This document shows, piece after piece, positions 1 through 7,415 of a DNA stretch of 13,935 nt; the stretch's first letter is position 1; each line of letters opens with the position of its first letter. The notes beneath the pieces were generated by a model that ran no database searches, had not been told where the DNA came from, and saw nothing but the letters and a program-made list of their open reading frames with translations. The stretch comes from Bacillota bacterium (lineage in GTDB: Bacteria > Bacillota > Bacilli > Alicyclobacillales > SLC66). Location of the stretch: NCBI GenBank assembly GCA_021820825.1, contig JAKADD010000020.1, positions 1 through 13,935 on the forward strand, in the 5' to 3' direction. The translations under genes were made by a program, and so were the position numbers.

Positions 1-408
1 TGTTGAAAATACATGTCCGAACGTCACATAGTCAGCGCCGCGCGCCTCCGCTGCGACGGCCTCAGCGAGCGAGTGCACCGAACAGCCGATCAATCCGCGC
101 CAGCCCGTTGCCCGGCGCAGACTCTGAACCGCCTCCAGCGGCAGCGATTTCGTTGCCAGATGAACACCCGCGACACCCGCTGCGATGGCCACATCGACGC
201 GGTCGTTAATGAACAATTCGGTATCCACATGCGCCGCGCGGCATTGCGATGACAGTCTATTGAGCAAAGCGTACGTTTCGGACGCCGGCGATCGCTTCTG
301 GCGGATCTGCAGGACATCCGCCCCTCCAAGCGCGCTTTGCAGCAATGCTTCCTCCAGGGGAAGATAATGACGCTGTTGATCACTGATGATATGGAGAACC
401 GCCCTCAT
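1..408 (-). CDS. tenI: TenI/ThiE-family protein (thiazole tautomerase-like), 3' end beyond the window
   Basis: The reading frame starts at ATG 408 and stays open to base 1, so about 136 N-terminal residues are visible and the C-terminus is missing. The translation shows the ThiE/TenI TIM-barrel pattern: GADVLQIRQK near residue 30, LFINDRVDVAIAAGVAGVHL near 65-85, IGCSVHSLAEAV near 105 and YVTFGHVFST at the edge. The GHVF ending resembles B. subtilis TenI (GHVFET) more than the GPxFPT of thiamine phosphate synthase. TenI aromatises the thiazole tautomer in thiamine biosynthesis; that role is inferred from family resemblance. AAAGGAT lies just upstream of the start as ribosome binding site. The gene follows the sugar operon on the same strand but is separated from it by the terminator at 443-480, leaving only about 35 bases for a promoter, so it may depend on read-through. 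Confidence 0.8.
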   Translation of the reverse strand, partial: MRAVLHIISDQQRHYLPLEEALLQSALGGADVLQIRQKRSPASETYALLNRLSSQCRAAHVDTELFINDRVDVAIAAGVAGVHLATKSLPLEAVQSLRRATGWRGLIGCSVHSLAEAVAAEARGADYVTFGHVFST

Positions 409-442
409 GACTTCATCCTTTCCAGCAAAAAAGCCCTTCCAG

Positions 443-480
443 CAAAAAAAGAAAAAGCCGCACCCAAATACGGATACGGC
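443..480 (-). terminator. Rho-independent terminator of the sugar operon
   Basis: On the minus strand GCCGTATCC, a six-base loop, and GGGTGCGGC form a nine-pair stem (two G-U pairs). It is followed by a T-rich tail, TTTTTCTTTTTTT. It lies about 50 bases after the stop of the GH130 gene at 532. Confidence 0.85.
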
Positions 481-531
481 GGGTTTCCAATGTGAACCCT
501 GCAAACGCGATCAGTTATTATACTATCATAT

Positions 532-1611
532 TTAGACGGCGTTCACTACCACAACCAACCGCAACTCATCCAGCACATCCTGCATCCGCAACTCCATGCA
601 CGCCATGGAAACGTCCGCCGCGCCGTAGTAGATCCGCAATCTGTCCTTTATGACAACGGCCCCGCAGGTGAACACGACATTGGAGAAAAATCCCGATATT
701 TCATACTGTTCTTCCGGAATCAGCAGCGGACGATCCGTACGGGCCAGCACGACCGAGGGATCATGAAGATCCAGCAGAGTCGCTCCCAGGCAATACCGGC
801 CCTGCCCATCCACGGCATGATAGATTTCCAGCCAGCCGTCTGGCGTTCGAATCGGCGCCGCACCCGCGCCAATTCGCCTGCAATCCCAAAAATTCTGGCG
901 CAAACCCAGCAGAAAGCGGTGATTCCCCCAATGGACCAAATCCCTGGATTCCGCGATCCACATCTCCGGAGCGCCGAACCCACTCGGCACCGGACGGTGA
1001 ATGGCGTAGTAACGTCCATTGATCATCTCAGGAAACAGGACGACGTCTTTATTTTCAGGGGGAAATATGACGCCGTGTCGGACTGCGCCTGTAAAATCCG
1101 GTGTGGACGCCAGCCCCACGCAGGCTCCCAGTCTGGAAACGGCCGTGTATGCAATATAATACTGATCGCCGATCTTTGAACACCGGGGGTCCTCAATCCC
1201 GTAAGCGTCCAATTCGTCGTGCGGAAACAGAAACGCCCTATCCTCAATGGTAAAATGGTGGCCATCCCGACTGCGCGCCAACCGGAGATACGAAATGGAC
1301 GTCAGGAATGAAGAGGTGAAGGGATCGCGGCCCCGAATCACACGCGGGTCCGAAAAATCGTAGCGGACATCGTCTGCGTTTAGCCGCACGAACACCACAC
1401 CGCGGACCGCTGGATCATACACTGGCGCCACAATTTCCCCTCGCTCTGGCAAAGCGGCGCTCTCCGCGACACGGAGAATCAGGATGATTTCCTCTTCAAA
1501 CACGGCTGTGGCGGCATTGAACACTCCCACCACTTTACAGCCCGGTATGATCGGCGTCACGTCCTCGGGAGTAATCAATGGGTTAGCATGGTAACGCTCG
1601 ATTGAAACCAC
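532..1611 (-). CDS. GH130-family glycoside phosphorylase (probable beta-mannoside phosphorylase)
   Basis: This 359-residue protein is a five-bladed beta-propeller phosphorylase of family GH130. Members cleave beta-mannosides with phosphate, releasing mannose 1-phosphate. Visible family landmarks are YDFSDPR (84-90), RSRDGHHF (113-120), GIEDPR (138-143, holding a candidate catalytic Asp141), NKDVVLFPE (188-195), IHRP (204-207), RIGAGAAPI (246-254), WLEIYHAVD (260-268) and YYGAADVSMA (328-337). From memory the overall pattern resembles the Listeria Lin0857 type (beta-1,2-mannobiose phosphorylase), but linkage specificity cannot be read from sequence alone. There is no signal peptide, so it acts in the cytoplasm on imported sugar. 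The start is GTG 1611, preceded by AAGGAAG at good spacing. It is the last gene of the importer operon, 47 bases after the second permease. Confidence 0.88.
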   Translation of the reverse strand: MVSIERYHANPLITPEDVTPIIPGCKVVGVFNAATAVFEEEIILILRVAESAALPERGEIVAPVYDPAVRGVVFVRLNADDVRYDFSDPRVIRGRDPFTSSFLTSISYLRLARSRDGHHFTIEDRAFLFPHDELDAYGIEDPRCSKIGDQYYIAYTAVSRLGACVGLASTPDFTGAVRHGVIFPPENKDVVLFPEMINGRYYAIHRPVPSGFGAPEMWIAESRDLVHWGNHRFLLGLRQNFWDCRRIGAGAAPIRTPDGWLEIYHAVDGQGRYCLGATLLDLHDPSVVLARTDRPLLIPEEQYEISGFFSNVVFTCGAVVIKDRLRIYYGAADVSMACMELRMQDVLDELRLVVVVNAV

Positions 1612-1658
1612 AATGTTCTTCCTTCCGGTACCGCGAAATGTGACGATCGTATGCTGAC

Positions 1659-2540
1659 TTATCCCTTTGTTCCTGACATCAGAATTCCCTGGATAAAGTA
1701 GCGCTGTCCAATGAAGAAAATGACGATCATCGGCAGCATGATGACTGCCGAAGCCGCCATGATGTAGTTCCAGTTGGAGTGGAAGATGCCCTCAAATTCC
1801 GTCAGCCCGATCTGCAGCGTATACAGCTTCTGGCTATTCAAATAAATCAGAGGTCCCAGAAAATCATTCCAGGCGCCCTGAAACGAAAAGATGGCCACGG
1901 CGGTGAGCGCGCTCTTGGACAAGGGGAGATAGATGCGCGAAAAAATCGTCCACTCCCCGGCGCCGTCGATATAGGCCGCGTCTTTCAACTCAGGCGGAAT
2001 GTTCATAAAGAACTGCCTGATCAGGAAGACGTAAAAGGCAGATCCAAAGAAGGCTGGAACGATCAGCGGCGCAAATGTGTTGATCCACCCCAACTTGTAA
2101 TACATGATAAACTGGGGCACCAGCAAAATCTGTCCCGGCACCATCAAGGTGGCCAGCATGACGATAAACAGGACATTGCGCCCAGGAAAACGAAACCGGG
2201 CAAATCCGTAGGCGACAAAAGCACTCGAAAACACGTTGCCCACCGTGACCAGCACAGCGATGGCCAGCGTATTGAGCGCGAATTGCCCAAACGGCAACGA
2301 GGTAAGCGCAATCGCAAAATTGTTCCATTCCGCCGGATGGGGGATCCAGACCTGCGGAAAGACAAAAATTTGATCAGACGGCTTGACGGCGCTTGAGATC
2401 AACCAGAACAGCGGAATGAGAAAACAGAACGATGTCGCCATCAGCAGAAGATAGATAAACAATCGATAGACGCGCCTGCGCGCACCGCCTGAAACCTGAA
2501 CGCGGACGCTGTGCGGTCTGGTCGCTGGCGTGGTTTTCAC
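1659..2540 (-). CDS. Sugar ABC transporter permease, MalG-like (CUT1 family)
   Basis: This 293-residue integral membrane protein is the second permease of a carbohydrate importer. A short basic N-terminus precedes a first hydrophobic segment at about 28-50, and further membrane segments follow at about 85-112, 122-145, 158-178, 210-232 and 260-283. The cytoplasmic EAA loop that docks the ATPase is at about 184-207 (LKDAAYIDGAGEWTIFSRIY, then LPLS). The start is GTG 2540, sharing one base with the TAG stop of the upstream permease (TAGTG). The ribosome binding site GGGGGTGA lies about nine bases before it, so the two permeases are probably translationally coupled. The substrate is inferred from the neighbouring GH130 and DUF1861 genes to be a mannoside. 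Confidence 0.93.
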   Translation of the reverse strand: MKTTPATRPHSVRVQVSGGARRRVYRLFIYLLLMATSFCFLIPLFWLISSAVKPSDQIFVFPQVWIPHPAEWNNFAIALTSLPFGQFALNTLAIAVLVTVGNVFSSAFVAYGFARFRFPGRNVLFIVMLATLMVPGQILLVPQFIMYYKLGWINTFAPLIVPAFFGSAFYVFLIRQFFMNIPPELKDAAYIDGAGEWTIFSRIYLPLSKSALTAVAIFSFQGAWNDFLGPLIYLNSQKLYTLQIGLTEFEGIFHSNWNYIMAASAVIMLPMIVIFFIGQRYFIQGILMSGTKG

Positions 2541-3451
2541 TAGGAAGATTCACCCCCGTAGTACACCCAGAGAGCAGAACTGCGAAAGACCAACAGGGAC
2601 AGCAGCATGACAATCAGAAACAAAGCCCATCCCAAGGCTGACGCGTAACCCATCTGCAGTTCACTGAACGCTTTTTGATACAGGTAGAGAGAGTAAAAGA
2701 GACCTGAGTTGGAGACGCCTGCCCCAGTACCCGTACCCTGTCCAATCACAAATGCCTGCGTAAAAAAACTGAATGCGCCGACGATTCCCATGACGAGATT
2801 AAAGAAGAGCACGGGTGAGATCATGGGCAGCGTCACGTGCCAGAACTTGGCCCACACTCCCGATCCATCAAGCACGGCGGCTTCATACAGCTCTGCAGGC
2901 ACATTTTGCAGACCCGCCAAAAAGATGACCATCCAGGTGCCGAGTCCCCAAATGCTCATGATCACATAACCAGGCACCGTGGTTTGCGGCGTCAGAAACC
3001 ATTGCGGTTGGGGCAATCCGATCGTCTTTAAAAACGTGTTCAGGATCCCGTACGCCGGATTCAGAATCCAGATCCAGAGCATCGAGATCGCCACCGGCGG
3101 AAGCAGCGCCGGCAGATAAAAGATTGTACGAAAAAGAGGCATGAAGCGCACATTCTGATTCAGCATAATTGCCAACACAAGAGCAACGATGAGATCGATG
3201 GGAACGGCCAGCAACGCATAGTAAAAGGTCACCTGCAATGACAGCCAGAAGTTCGAATCCCCAAACATATGCGCATAGTTTTGCAGTCCAATGAATTGCG
3301 GCGAAGAAAGCAGGTTGTAGTTGGTCATGCTGATGATCAGGGATGCGATCAATGGGCCCGCGACAAAGACGATGAACCCTATTATCCACGGCGAAATAAA
3401 TAGGTATCCCATGGCTGTTTCCCGGCGTGGACGCCTCATGACTCTCTGCAC
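2540..3451 (-). CDS. Sugar ABC transporter permease, MalF-like (CUT1 family)
   Basis: This is the first permease of the CUT1 importer, about 303 residues with six expected membrane segments beginning at GYLFISPWIIGFIVFVAG. The EAA loop reads ELYEAAVLDGSGVWAKFWHV followed by TLP, in the C-terminal half. An upstream ATG at 3481 is also in frame, but I prefer GTG 3451. It has AGGAGG (3460-3465) eight bases ahead, and the ATG would lie inside the GC-rich hairpin 3471-3495 with no ribosome binding site. The gene overlaps the next permease by one base. No ATPase gene is present in the locus, so a shared MsmX/MsmK-type ATPase encoded elsewhere is likely. Confidence 0.92.
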   Translation of the reverse strand: MQRVMRRPRRETAMGYLFISPWIIGFIVFVAGPLIASLIISMTNYNLLSSPQFIGLQNYAHMFGDSNFWLSLQVTFYYALLAVPIDLIVALVLAIMLNQNVRFMPLFRTIFYLPALLPPVAISMLWIWILNPAYGILNTFLKTIGLPQPQWFLTPQTTVPGYVIMSIWGLGTWMVIFLAGLQNVPAELYEAAVLDGSGVWAKFWHVTLPMISPVLFFNLVMGIVGAFSFFTQAFVIGQGTGTGAGVSNSGLFYSLYLYQKAFSELQMGYASALGWALFLIVMLLSLLVFRSSALWVYYGGESS

Positions 3452-3470
3452 TGGCATCGCCTCCTGTGAC

Positions 3471-3495
3471 GGGGCCCCCATCGCTTGGGGGCCCC
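3471..3495 (-). promoter_or_regulatory. GC-rich intercistronic hairpin between binding-protein and permease genes
   Basis: GGGGCCCCCA and TGGGGGCCCC form a perfect ten-pair stem around a five-base loop. It sits 16 bases after the binding-protein stop and ahead of the permease ribosome binding site. No T-tract follows, so it is more likely an mRNA 3'-end stabiliser or partial attenuator that raises binding-protein expression over the permeases than a full terminator. Confidence 0.7.
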
Positions 3496-3510
3496 ACTTG
3501 CCCTGATCGA

Positions 3511-4818
3511 TCAGCCGTTAGGATTCTTCAAGTAGTTGTTCATGTCGGTTTCCGCCTTTTGGGCGGCCGCTTTGGCACTGGAGGTGCCGAGCAGGATCGG
3601 ATCATACAAGTCGTTGGTCTCGATGTTGTAATAATTGGTCATGTTCTGCATGGGCCGCAAAGAACGGGCAAATTTCATCGAGTCCAGAATGATCGGAATC
3701 CGCGCAGCGGGGATGTGCCCGCCCGGAGCAGAGTTGACGTAGATGGTTTTCAGCCTCTGCGCATATTGCCTGATCGGCGGCGCAACGTGTGTATGCGCAT
3801 ACGCGGTCAATATATCCAGATAGGCCTGCACCACCAGCTTCGGATTGGCCGCCTTCGCATTCACCGCAATTTCCGCGACATAGTCGCCTGTCACTTGCTG
3901 CGTACCACGAGGTATCGGCGCAATCGCAGTGTTGATCCGATGGTTGCCATACGTGTAGTTGCCGTCATTGGCGCCGCCGAGGAACATGGCCACTTTGCCC
4001 TGTCGGAACAGGTCTTCGATGTTCAGGTTTTCGATCTGCGCCTGTGGGGGGATGATTTTGTCTCGCACCATCGTTTGCATGAGCTCGATGCCCTTCAGAT
4101 CGGCAGGACTGGTTAATTCGGCCCGCGTTCCCTGTGGATTAAACATGTGGCCGCCATACGACCAGATGTACGTTTCCAGCGGCGGCCAACCGCTGGCTTG
4201 CAGATAACCGAACTGATGCTTCGCTGGAACCGTGAGCGCCTTCGCATCCCGCAGAAACTGGGTCCATGTCCAATTTGCAGTCGGCATTGGCAGATGCGCG
4301 GCCTTAAACAACTGCGGGTTGTAATACATCACGTAAGGCTGATCGATGAAGGGCAATGCATAGTACTTCCCGCCTATACGATCCCCGGCCAGAGATGCAG
4401 GATAGTAGTTTTGCGGATTTGCCGCCAGATACTGTTTCTTTAACTGCTGTAAGTACGGACTCAGAGCAAGCAGAGTGTGATTCGCGGCGAATGAAGATAC
4501 AAATCCATAATCCACGTAAAAGAAGTCAGGAGCGTCACCGGCGGCCAGTTCTGTAAGCAGTTTTTGGTCATATCCGGAAGGCGGTGTGTACACCGGTTTG
4601 ATAATAAACCGGCCGCGATTCGCATGATTGATTTCATTTAGCAGCTTCACATGACCGGGATGAGCCGACCAGGGAATCCACGATCCAAACGTGATGACTG
4701 GCACATTTTTTGCCGCCGCGGGTTTTGCCGCCGCAGACACCGAGGAACACCCCGCCAGAAGGGAAAGTGATGAAAGAACTGCCGCAAACGAAAGTAGTCT
4801 ATTTGTCTTTTTTGACAT
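3511..4818 (-). CDS. Carbohydrate ABC transporter substrate-binding lipoprotein
   Basis: This 435-residue extracellular solute-binding protein (family 1, CUT1 type) captures the sugar at the outer face of the membrane and delivers it to the two downstream permeases. The N-terminus MSKKTNRLLSFAAVLSSLSL is a lipoprotein signal with the lipobox L-A-G-C; Cys24 would be lipidated. An Ala/Lys-rich linker follows. Landmarks are VITFGSWIPW, LLTELAAGDAPDFFYVD, YYALPFIDQPYVMYYNPQLF and VAMFLGGANDGNYTYG. Longer in-frame starts exist up to 4893, but ATG 4818 puts the basic n-region at the very start and follows AAAAAGGGGGA. An ATG at 4848 with AAAGAGG is an alternative. It is the first gene after the promoter at 4996-5024, with a leader of about 170 bases. 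Confidence 0.92.
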   Translation of the reverse strand: MSKKTNRLLSFAAVLSSLSLLAGCSSVSAAAKPAAAKNVPVITFGSWIPWSAHPGHVKLLNEINHANRGRFIIKPVYTPPSGYDQKLLTELAAGDAPDFFYVDYGFVSSFAANHTLLALSPYLQQLKKQYLAANPQNYYPASLAGDRIGGKYYALPFIDQPYVMYYNPQLFKAAHLPMPTANWTWTQFLRDAKALTVPAKHQFGYLQASGWPPLETYIWSYGGHMFNPQGTRAELTSPADLKGIELMQTMVRDKIIPPQAQIENLNIEDLFRQGKVAMFLGGANDGNYTYGNHRINTAIAPIPRGTQQVTGDYVAEIAVNAKAANPKLVVQAYLDILTAYAHTHVAPPIRQYAQRLKTIYVNSAPGGHIPAARIPIILDSMKFARSLRPMQNMTNYYNIETNDLYDPILLGTSSAKAAAQKAETDMNNYLKNPNG

Positions 4819-4910
4819 TTGAATTATTTTCCCCCTTTTTAGATACATAAGACCTCTTTTTGAACATCCGCATATGCAAAATTCGCCGTTCATTCCTCCT
4901 TTCGATGGGG

Positions 4911-4924
4911 GTTAAGCGCTTCCA
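4911..4924 (-). promoter_or_regulatory. cre-like site in the operon leader
   Basis: The minus strand reads TGGAAGCGCTTAAC, centred on the palindrome AAGCGCTT. It matches most positions of the CcpA consensus TGNAANCGNTNNCA but lacks the final CA. It lies about 70 bases downstream of the predicted transcription start, where CcpA would act as a roadblock. Carbon catabolite repression of a mannoside operon would be expected, but the match is imperfect. Confidence 0.5.
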
Positions 4925-4995
4925 TGGCCGTCAACGGATCATCAAAGCACACCTCTCTTACAAAACGGCCGTATATTTCTTTCGTTCTGTACATA

Positions 4996-5024
4996 AGTAT
5001 ATGAATGATAGATTATCCTGTCAA
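4996..5024 (-). promoter_or_regulatory. Sigma-A promoter of the importer operon
   Basis: TTGACA (5019-5024) and TATACT (4996-5001) are separated by exactly 17 bases on the minus strand. It starts 20 bases after the stop of the ROK gene, so the importer genes can be transcribed separately from the regulator. A CTAG-TTTT-CTAG repeat at about 5036-5048, just upstream of the -35 and overlapping the ROK stop, could be an operator half-site pair, but this is weak. Confidence 0.8.
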
Positions 5025-5044
5025 CACGCATCCCTTCTAGTTTT

Positions 5045-6211
5045 CTAGTCAATCAGTTGCGTATGGTCGTACACATTCTGAAGCGCCAGTGCGGCTGCAC
5101 CAATAGCCACTGCGCTAATGCCAAAGCTTGTGGGGATGACCTCGACCTCACTGCTTTGGCAGAGTTTTCGAATCCGCTCCTGCGTCTCCCGAACCATATA
5201 CTCTGCCGAAAGCAGAGTGCGTCCGCCTAAAATCACGATATCGGGATCGAATACCTGCATGAAATTAAAAATGCCAACGCTCAGATACGAAAGCCCCCGA
5301 TCCACCACTTCACGTTCTGGGCTGCTGCCTTGAATTGCTTGCTGAATGATCGAGTGTACGTTCTCCCCCTGATCGACGTGACGCGCCTCACGAACGGCGG
5401 CCATCATTGCATACGCGGACGCCGCAGTATTGACACACCCTCTGCGTCCACAGCTACAAAGGGAGCCATTCATATCGACGATGGTGTGACTGAATTCGCC
5501 AGCCGTGTTTTTCGCGCCGCAATAGATCGAACGATGAATCGCCATGCCCGCGCCCACGCCCGCATCCGCGAGCACAAACAGGATATGGTTGAAATCATTG
5601 CCCAGCCCAAACCATGTCTCTCCAAGCGCCGCCGCGTCGGCGTCATTGGCTAAAAACGCCGACACACCGAGTTGACTCTGGAAGAGTTCCACGAGTTGCA
5701 GTTCATGCCACTGCACACCGATATCATCGGTCGCCAGCAACTGGCCCTTCACAGGATCAAGCGGTCCAGGCGCCGCGATGCCGACACCGATTACGTTAGC
5801 CAGATCGAGTCCTGAGCGCACGATAAAACGGCTGACGAATTCAATCAGCTGGCTGGCGTTCGTAAGGGAGGCTACTTCAATTTCCTCCTCACGGATCACC
5901 TCGCACAGTAAATTTACGCAGACAAAGCGAGCATAGACTCGTCCCAGTTCAATCCCGATCGCCCCCGCCGCCTGCGCACGAATCTGCAAGAGTATGGCCG
6001 GACGGCCCCCGGTTGAATCGTCCGGACCCATCTCCTCCAGCCACCCCTTCTGCAGCAGAGTGTCCACAATGCGCATCACCGTTGGCGTGGCAATGCGAAT
6101 CTCTCTTCCCAAATTGGACCGCGAAATTTTCCTGTGCATTCTGACTGTGTTGAGAATTCTTCTTTCGTTCAACAGGCGCAGCAAAGAAGATCGAGTTTCC
6201 AGTTCCGACAT
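5045..6211 (-). CDS. ROK-family transcriptional regulator (NagC/XylR-like)
   Basis: The 388-residue protein has an N-terminal winged helix (about 10-62, including SRSNLGREIRIATPTVMRIV) and a C-terminal ROK sugar-kinase-like domain. The domain keeps GIAAPGPLD (144-152), ANDADAAALGE (188-198, with the Asn-Asp pair), GVGAGMAI (218-225) and the zinc motif CSCGRRGC (252-259) with His242 in GEFSHTIV; the usual Gly before that His is Ser here. ROK regulators usually repress sugar genes and release DNA on binding a sugar or sugar phosphate. Its place between the DUF1861 enzyme and the importer suggests it controls both promoters, with mannose or a mannoside as effector; this is inference. The start is ATG 6211 with ACAGGTG upstream. 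It lies 23 bases after the DUF1861 gene and is probably cotranscribed with it. Confidence 0.9.
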   Translation of the reverse strand: MSELETRSSLLRLLNERRILNTVRMHRKISRSNLGREIRIATPTVMRIVDTLLQKGWLEEMGPDDSTGGRPAILLQIRAQAAGAIGIELGRVYARFVCVNLLCEVIREEEIEVASLTNASQLIEFVSRFIVRSGLDLANVIGVGIAAPGPLDPVKGQLLATDDIGVQWHELQLVELFQSQLGVSAFLANDADAAALGETWFGLGNDFNHILFVLADAGVGAGMAIHRSIYCGAKNTAGEFSHTIVDMNGSLCSCGRRGCVNTAASAYAMMAAVREARHVDQGENVHSIIQQAIQGSSPEREVVDRGLSYLSVGIFNFMQVFDPDIVILGGRTLLSAEYMVRETQERIRKLCQSSEVEVIPTSFGISAVAIGAAALALQNVYDHTQLID

Positions 6212-6234
6212 GAGCGCACCTGTCTTTCAGCGGA

Positions 6235-7197
6235 TTAGCTTTCATGATCCAGAAAGGGATCGGGAATCTGCAGTTTGTGCGCCTCACAGTCATTGATCCC
6301 AGCGTACAGTTCTGCACGGCCGTCGCCCAGGCGCACCAATCCTCCTGGAAAAATGACATCCTGCAGATCGGGCCGCTTATAGTTTTGCACATCGATAAAG
6401 CTGCTGCTTGCTGCAATGATCCTGATGGAGGTTGCGTGTTTTGTGGTTGGGTTCCATACAAACGACATCGCGTAGTAGTGGCGCAGATGATCCTCAGTAA
6501 AATACGCGATGTGACCCAAAATGCCAATCCTCCCGTCGCGAAGAACATGCAGTTCATTGACTCCTCCCCATTCTCCAGGAAGGAAACGATGTGGAATCTT
6601 CTCCGCTTGCACAATCACACTGGGCGTCAGATCATCTAACCGTTCAATGACGGCAAATCCGATCTCCGCCTTGCCCCCAAATCCTTTGCCTTTCGGCCTT
6701 GTAAAAACACCGATGCGCCCATCAGACAATTCCACCAGCCGAATGTCCTTCATGCCTTGCGGCCCAACGGCGCACAGGCGCAGATCGCGAATGTTCTTCC
6801 CACGGTAAACCAGCGTTCGAAAATCAAGTTTGTACGGGTCGGCGCCGCGTCTCCAGATCTCCACACCGCCAAACACCAATTCTCCCTGAATGGTGGCAAT
6901 GAAGGGATCCTGTAACGAGGAGAACCGTCTCGTTCCCGTTCGGGGGAACCAGACCCCGTCGCGTTGCACGAAGAATACCACCTCAGAGTCCTCGCTGTCA
7001 CGCGCCTCCACCCTGCCTGCAATGACAGTGTCGCCTTCGTCCATGAACGGAGCGGAAATATTATAAACATCTTTACCTTCTGTATCCGCAAAATTGATCC
7101 GCTCTCCACCCTGTTCAAACCGCCGGGCGGTAAACTCAGTAAACAAATCCCGAGCGCTCTGGGCTCTTTGAACAGGTTCTTTGTACGCCATGTTCAA
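6235..7197 (-). CDS. DUF1861 / GT108-type protein (probable beta-1,2-mannoside phosphorylase or mannosyltransferase)
   Basis: The 320-residue protein carries the conserved features of the DUF1861 family: KDVYNISAPF (42-51), IAGRVEARDSEDSEV (59-73), LQDPF (95-99), FGGVEIW (109-115), KDIRLVELSDGRIGVFTRP (150-168), WGGVNELH (210-217), GRIGILGHIAYF (222-233) and GGLVRLGDGRAELY (285-298). The Leishmania relatives (MTPs, CAZy GT108) are five-bladed propellers that make or phosphorolyse beta-1,2-mannan. Bacterial members are little studied, so the exact reaction here is inferred. There is no signal peptide. The first codon is TTG 7197, placed ten bases after GGAGAGG; an ATG two codons in (7191) is less well spaced. 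It is the first gene of the locus, driven by the promoter at 7244-7271. Confidence 0.82.
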   Translation of the reverse strand: MNMAYKEPVQRAQSARDLFTEFTARRFEQGGERINFADTEGKDVYNISAPFMDEGDTVIAGRVEARDSEDSEVVFFVQRDGVWFPRTGTRRFSSLQDPFIATIQGELVFGGVEIWRRGADPYKLDFRTLVYRGKNIRDLRLCAVGPQGMKDIRLVELSDGRIGVFTRPKGKGFGGKAEIGFAVIERLDDLTPSVIVQAEKIPHRFLPGEWGGVNELHVLRDGRIGILGHIAYFTEDHLRHYYAMSFVWNPTTKHATSIRIIAASSSFIDVQNYKRPDLQDVIFPGGLVRLGDGRAELYAGINDCEAHKLQIPDPFLDHES

Positions 7198-7243
7198 CGC
7201 AAATCAGCCTCTCCAAAATTAACTTATTTCCGCACAGTTTAAA

Positions 7244-7271
7244 AGTATATACCTGCTTGATTGTATGTCAA
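7244..7271 (-). promoter_or_regulatory. Sigma-A promoter of the DUF1861-ROK operon
   Basis: On the minus strand TTGACA (7266-7271) and TATACT (7244-7249) are 16 bases apart. It resembles the importer promoter at 4996-5024 in both hexamers, so the two transcripts may be expressed together. I see no clear shared palindrome that would serve as the ROK operator. Confidence 0.75.
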
Positions 7272-7361
7272 TCCCCCTGCAGCATTCAATCGGGATCTGA
7301 CCTTAAGATTCCGTGGTTCCAGCGACGCAGGCAATCAGTTGCACAATATTGGGGGTCATAA

Positions 7362-7400
7362 ATTCGTGGATTCGTGGTACAATAATTCCATGTTCACGAA
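7362..7400 (+). promoter_or_regulatory. Toxin-antitoxin promoter with repeated operator half-sites
   Basis: An extended -10, TGGTACAAT, has its hexamer at 7378-7383; the -35 is poor. Directly upstream are two tandem copies of ATTCGTGG (7362-7369 and 7370-7377). Downstream at 7393-7400 is TTCACGAA, whose CACGAA is the inverse of TTCGTG. Three half-sites flanking the -10 and predicted start suit autoregulation by the antitoxin or the toxin-antitoxin complex. Confidence 0.65.
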
Positions 7401-7415
7401 AGGGGGGAACGAGCC

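Noticed and set aside
1779..2396. 205-codon open frame on the plus strand
   Set aside because: It is antisense to the MalG-like permease, very rich in charged residues, without ribosome binding site or family features.
3466..4116. 216-codon open frame on the plus strand
   Set aside because: It is antisense to the binding-protein gene, which has a clear lipoprotein signal and family pattern.
7218..7245. TTAA-flanked imperfect inverted repeat after the DUF1861 promoter as ROK operator
   Set aside because: Only the outer four bases pair well, and no matching sequence is found at the importer promoter.
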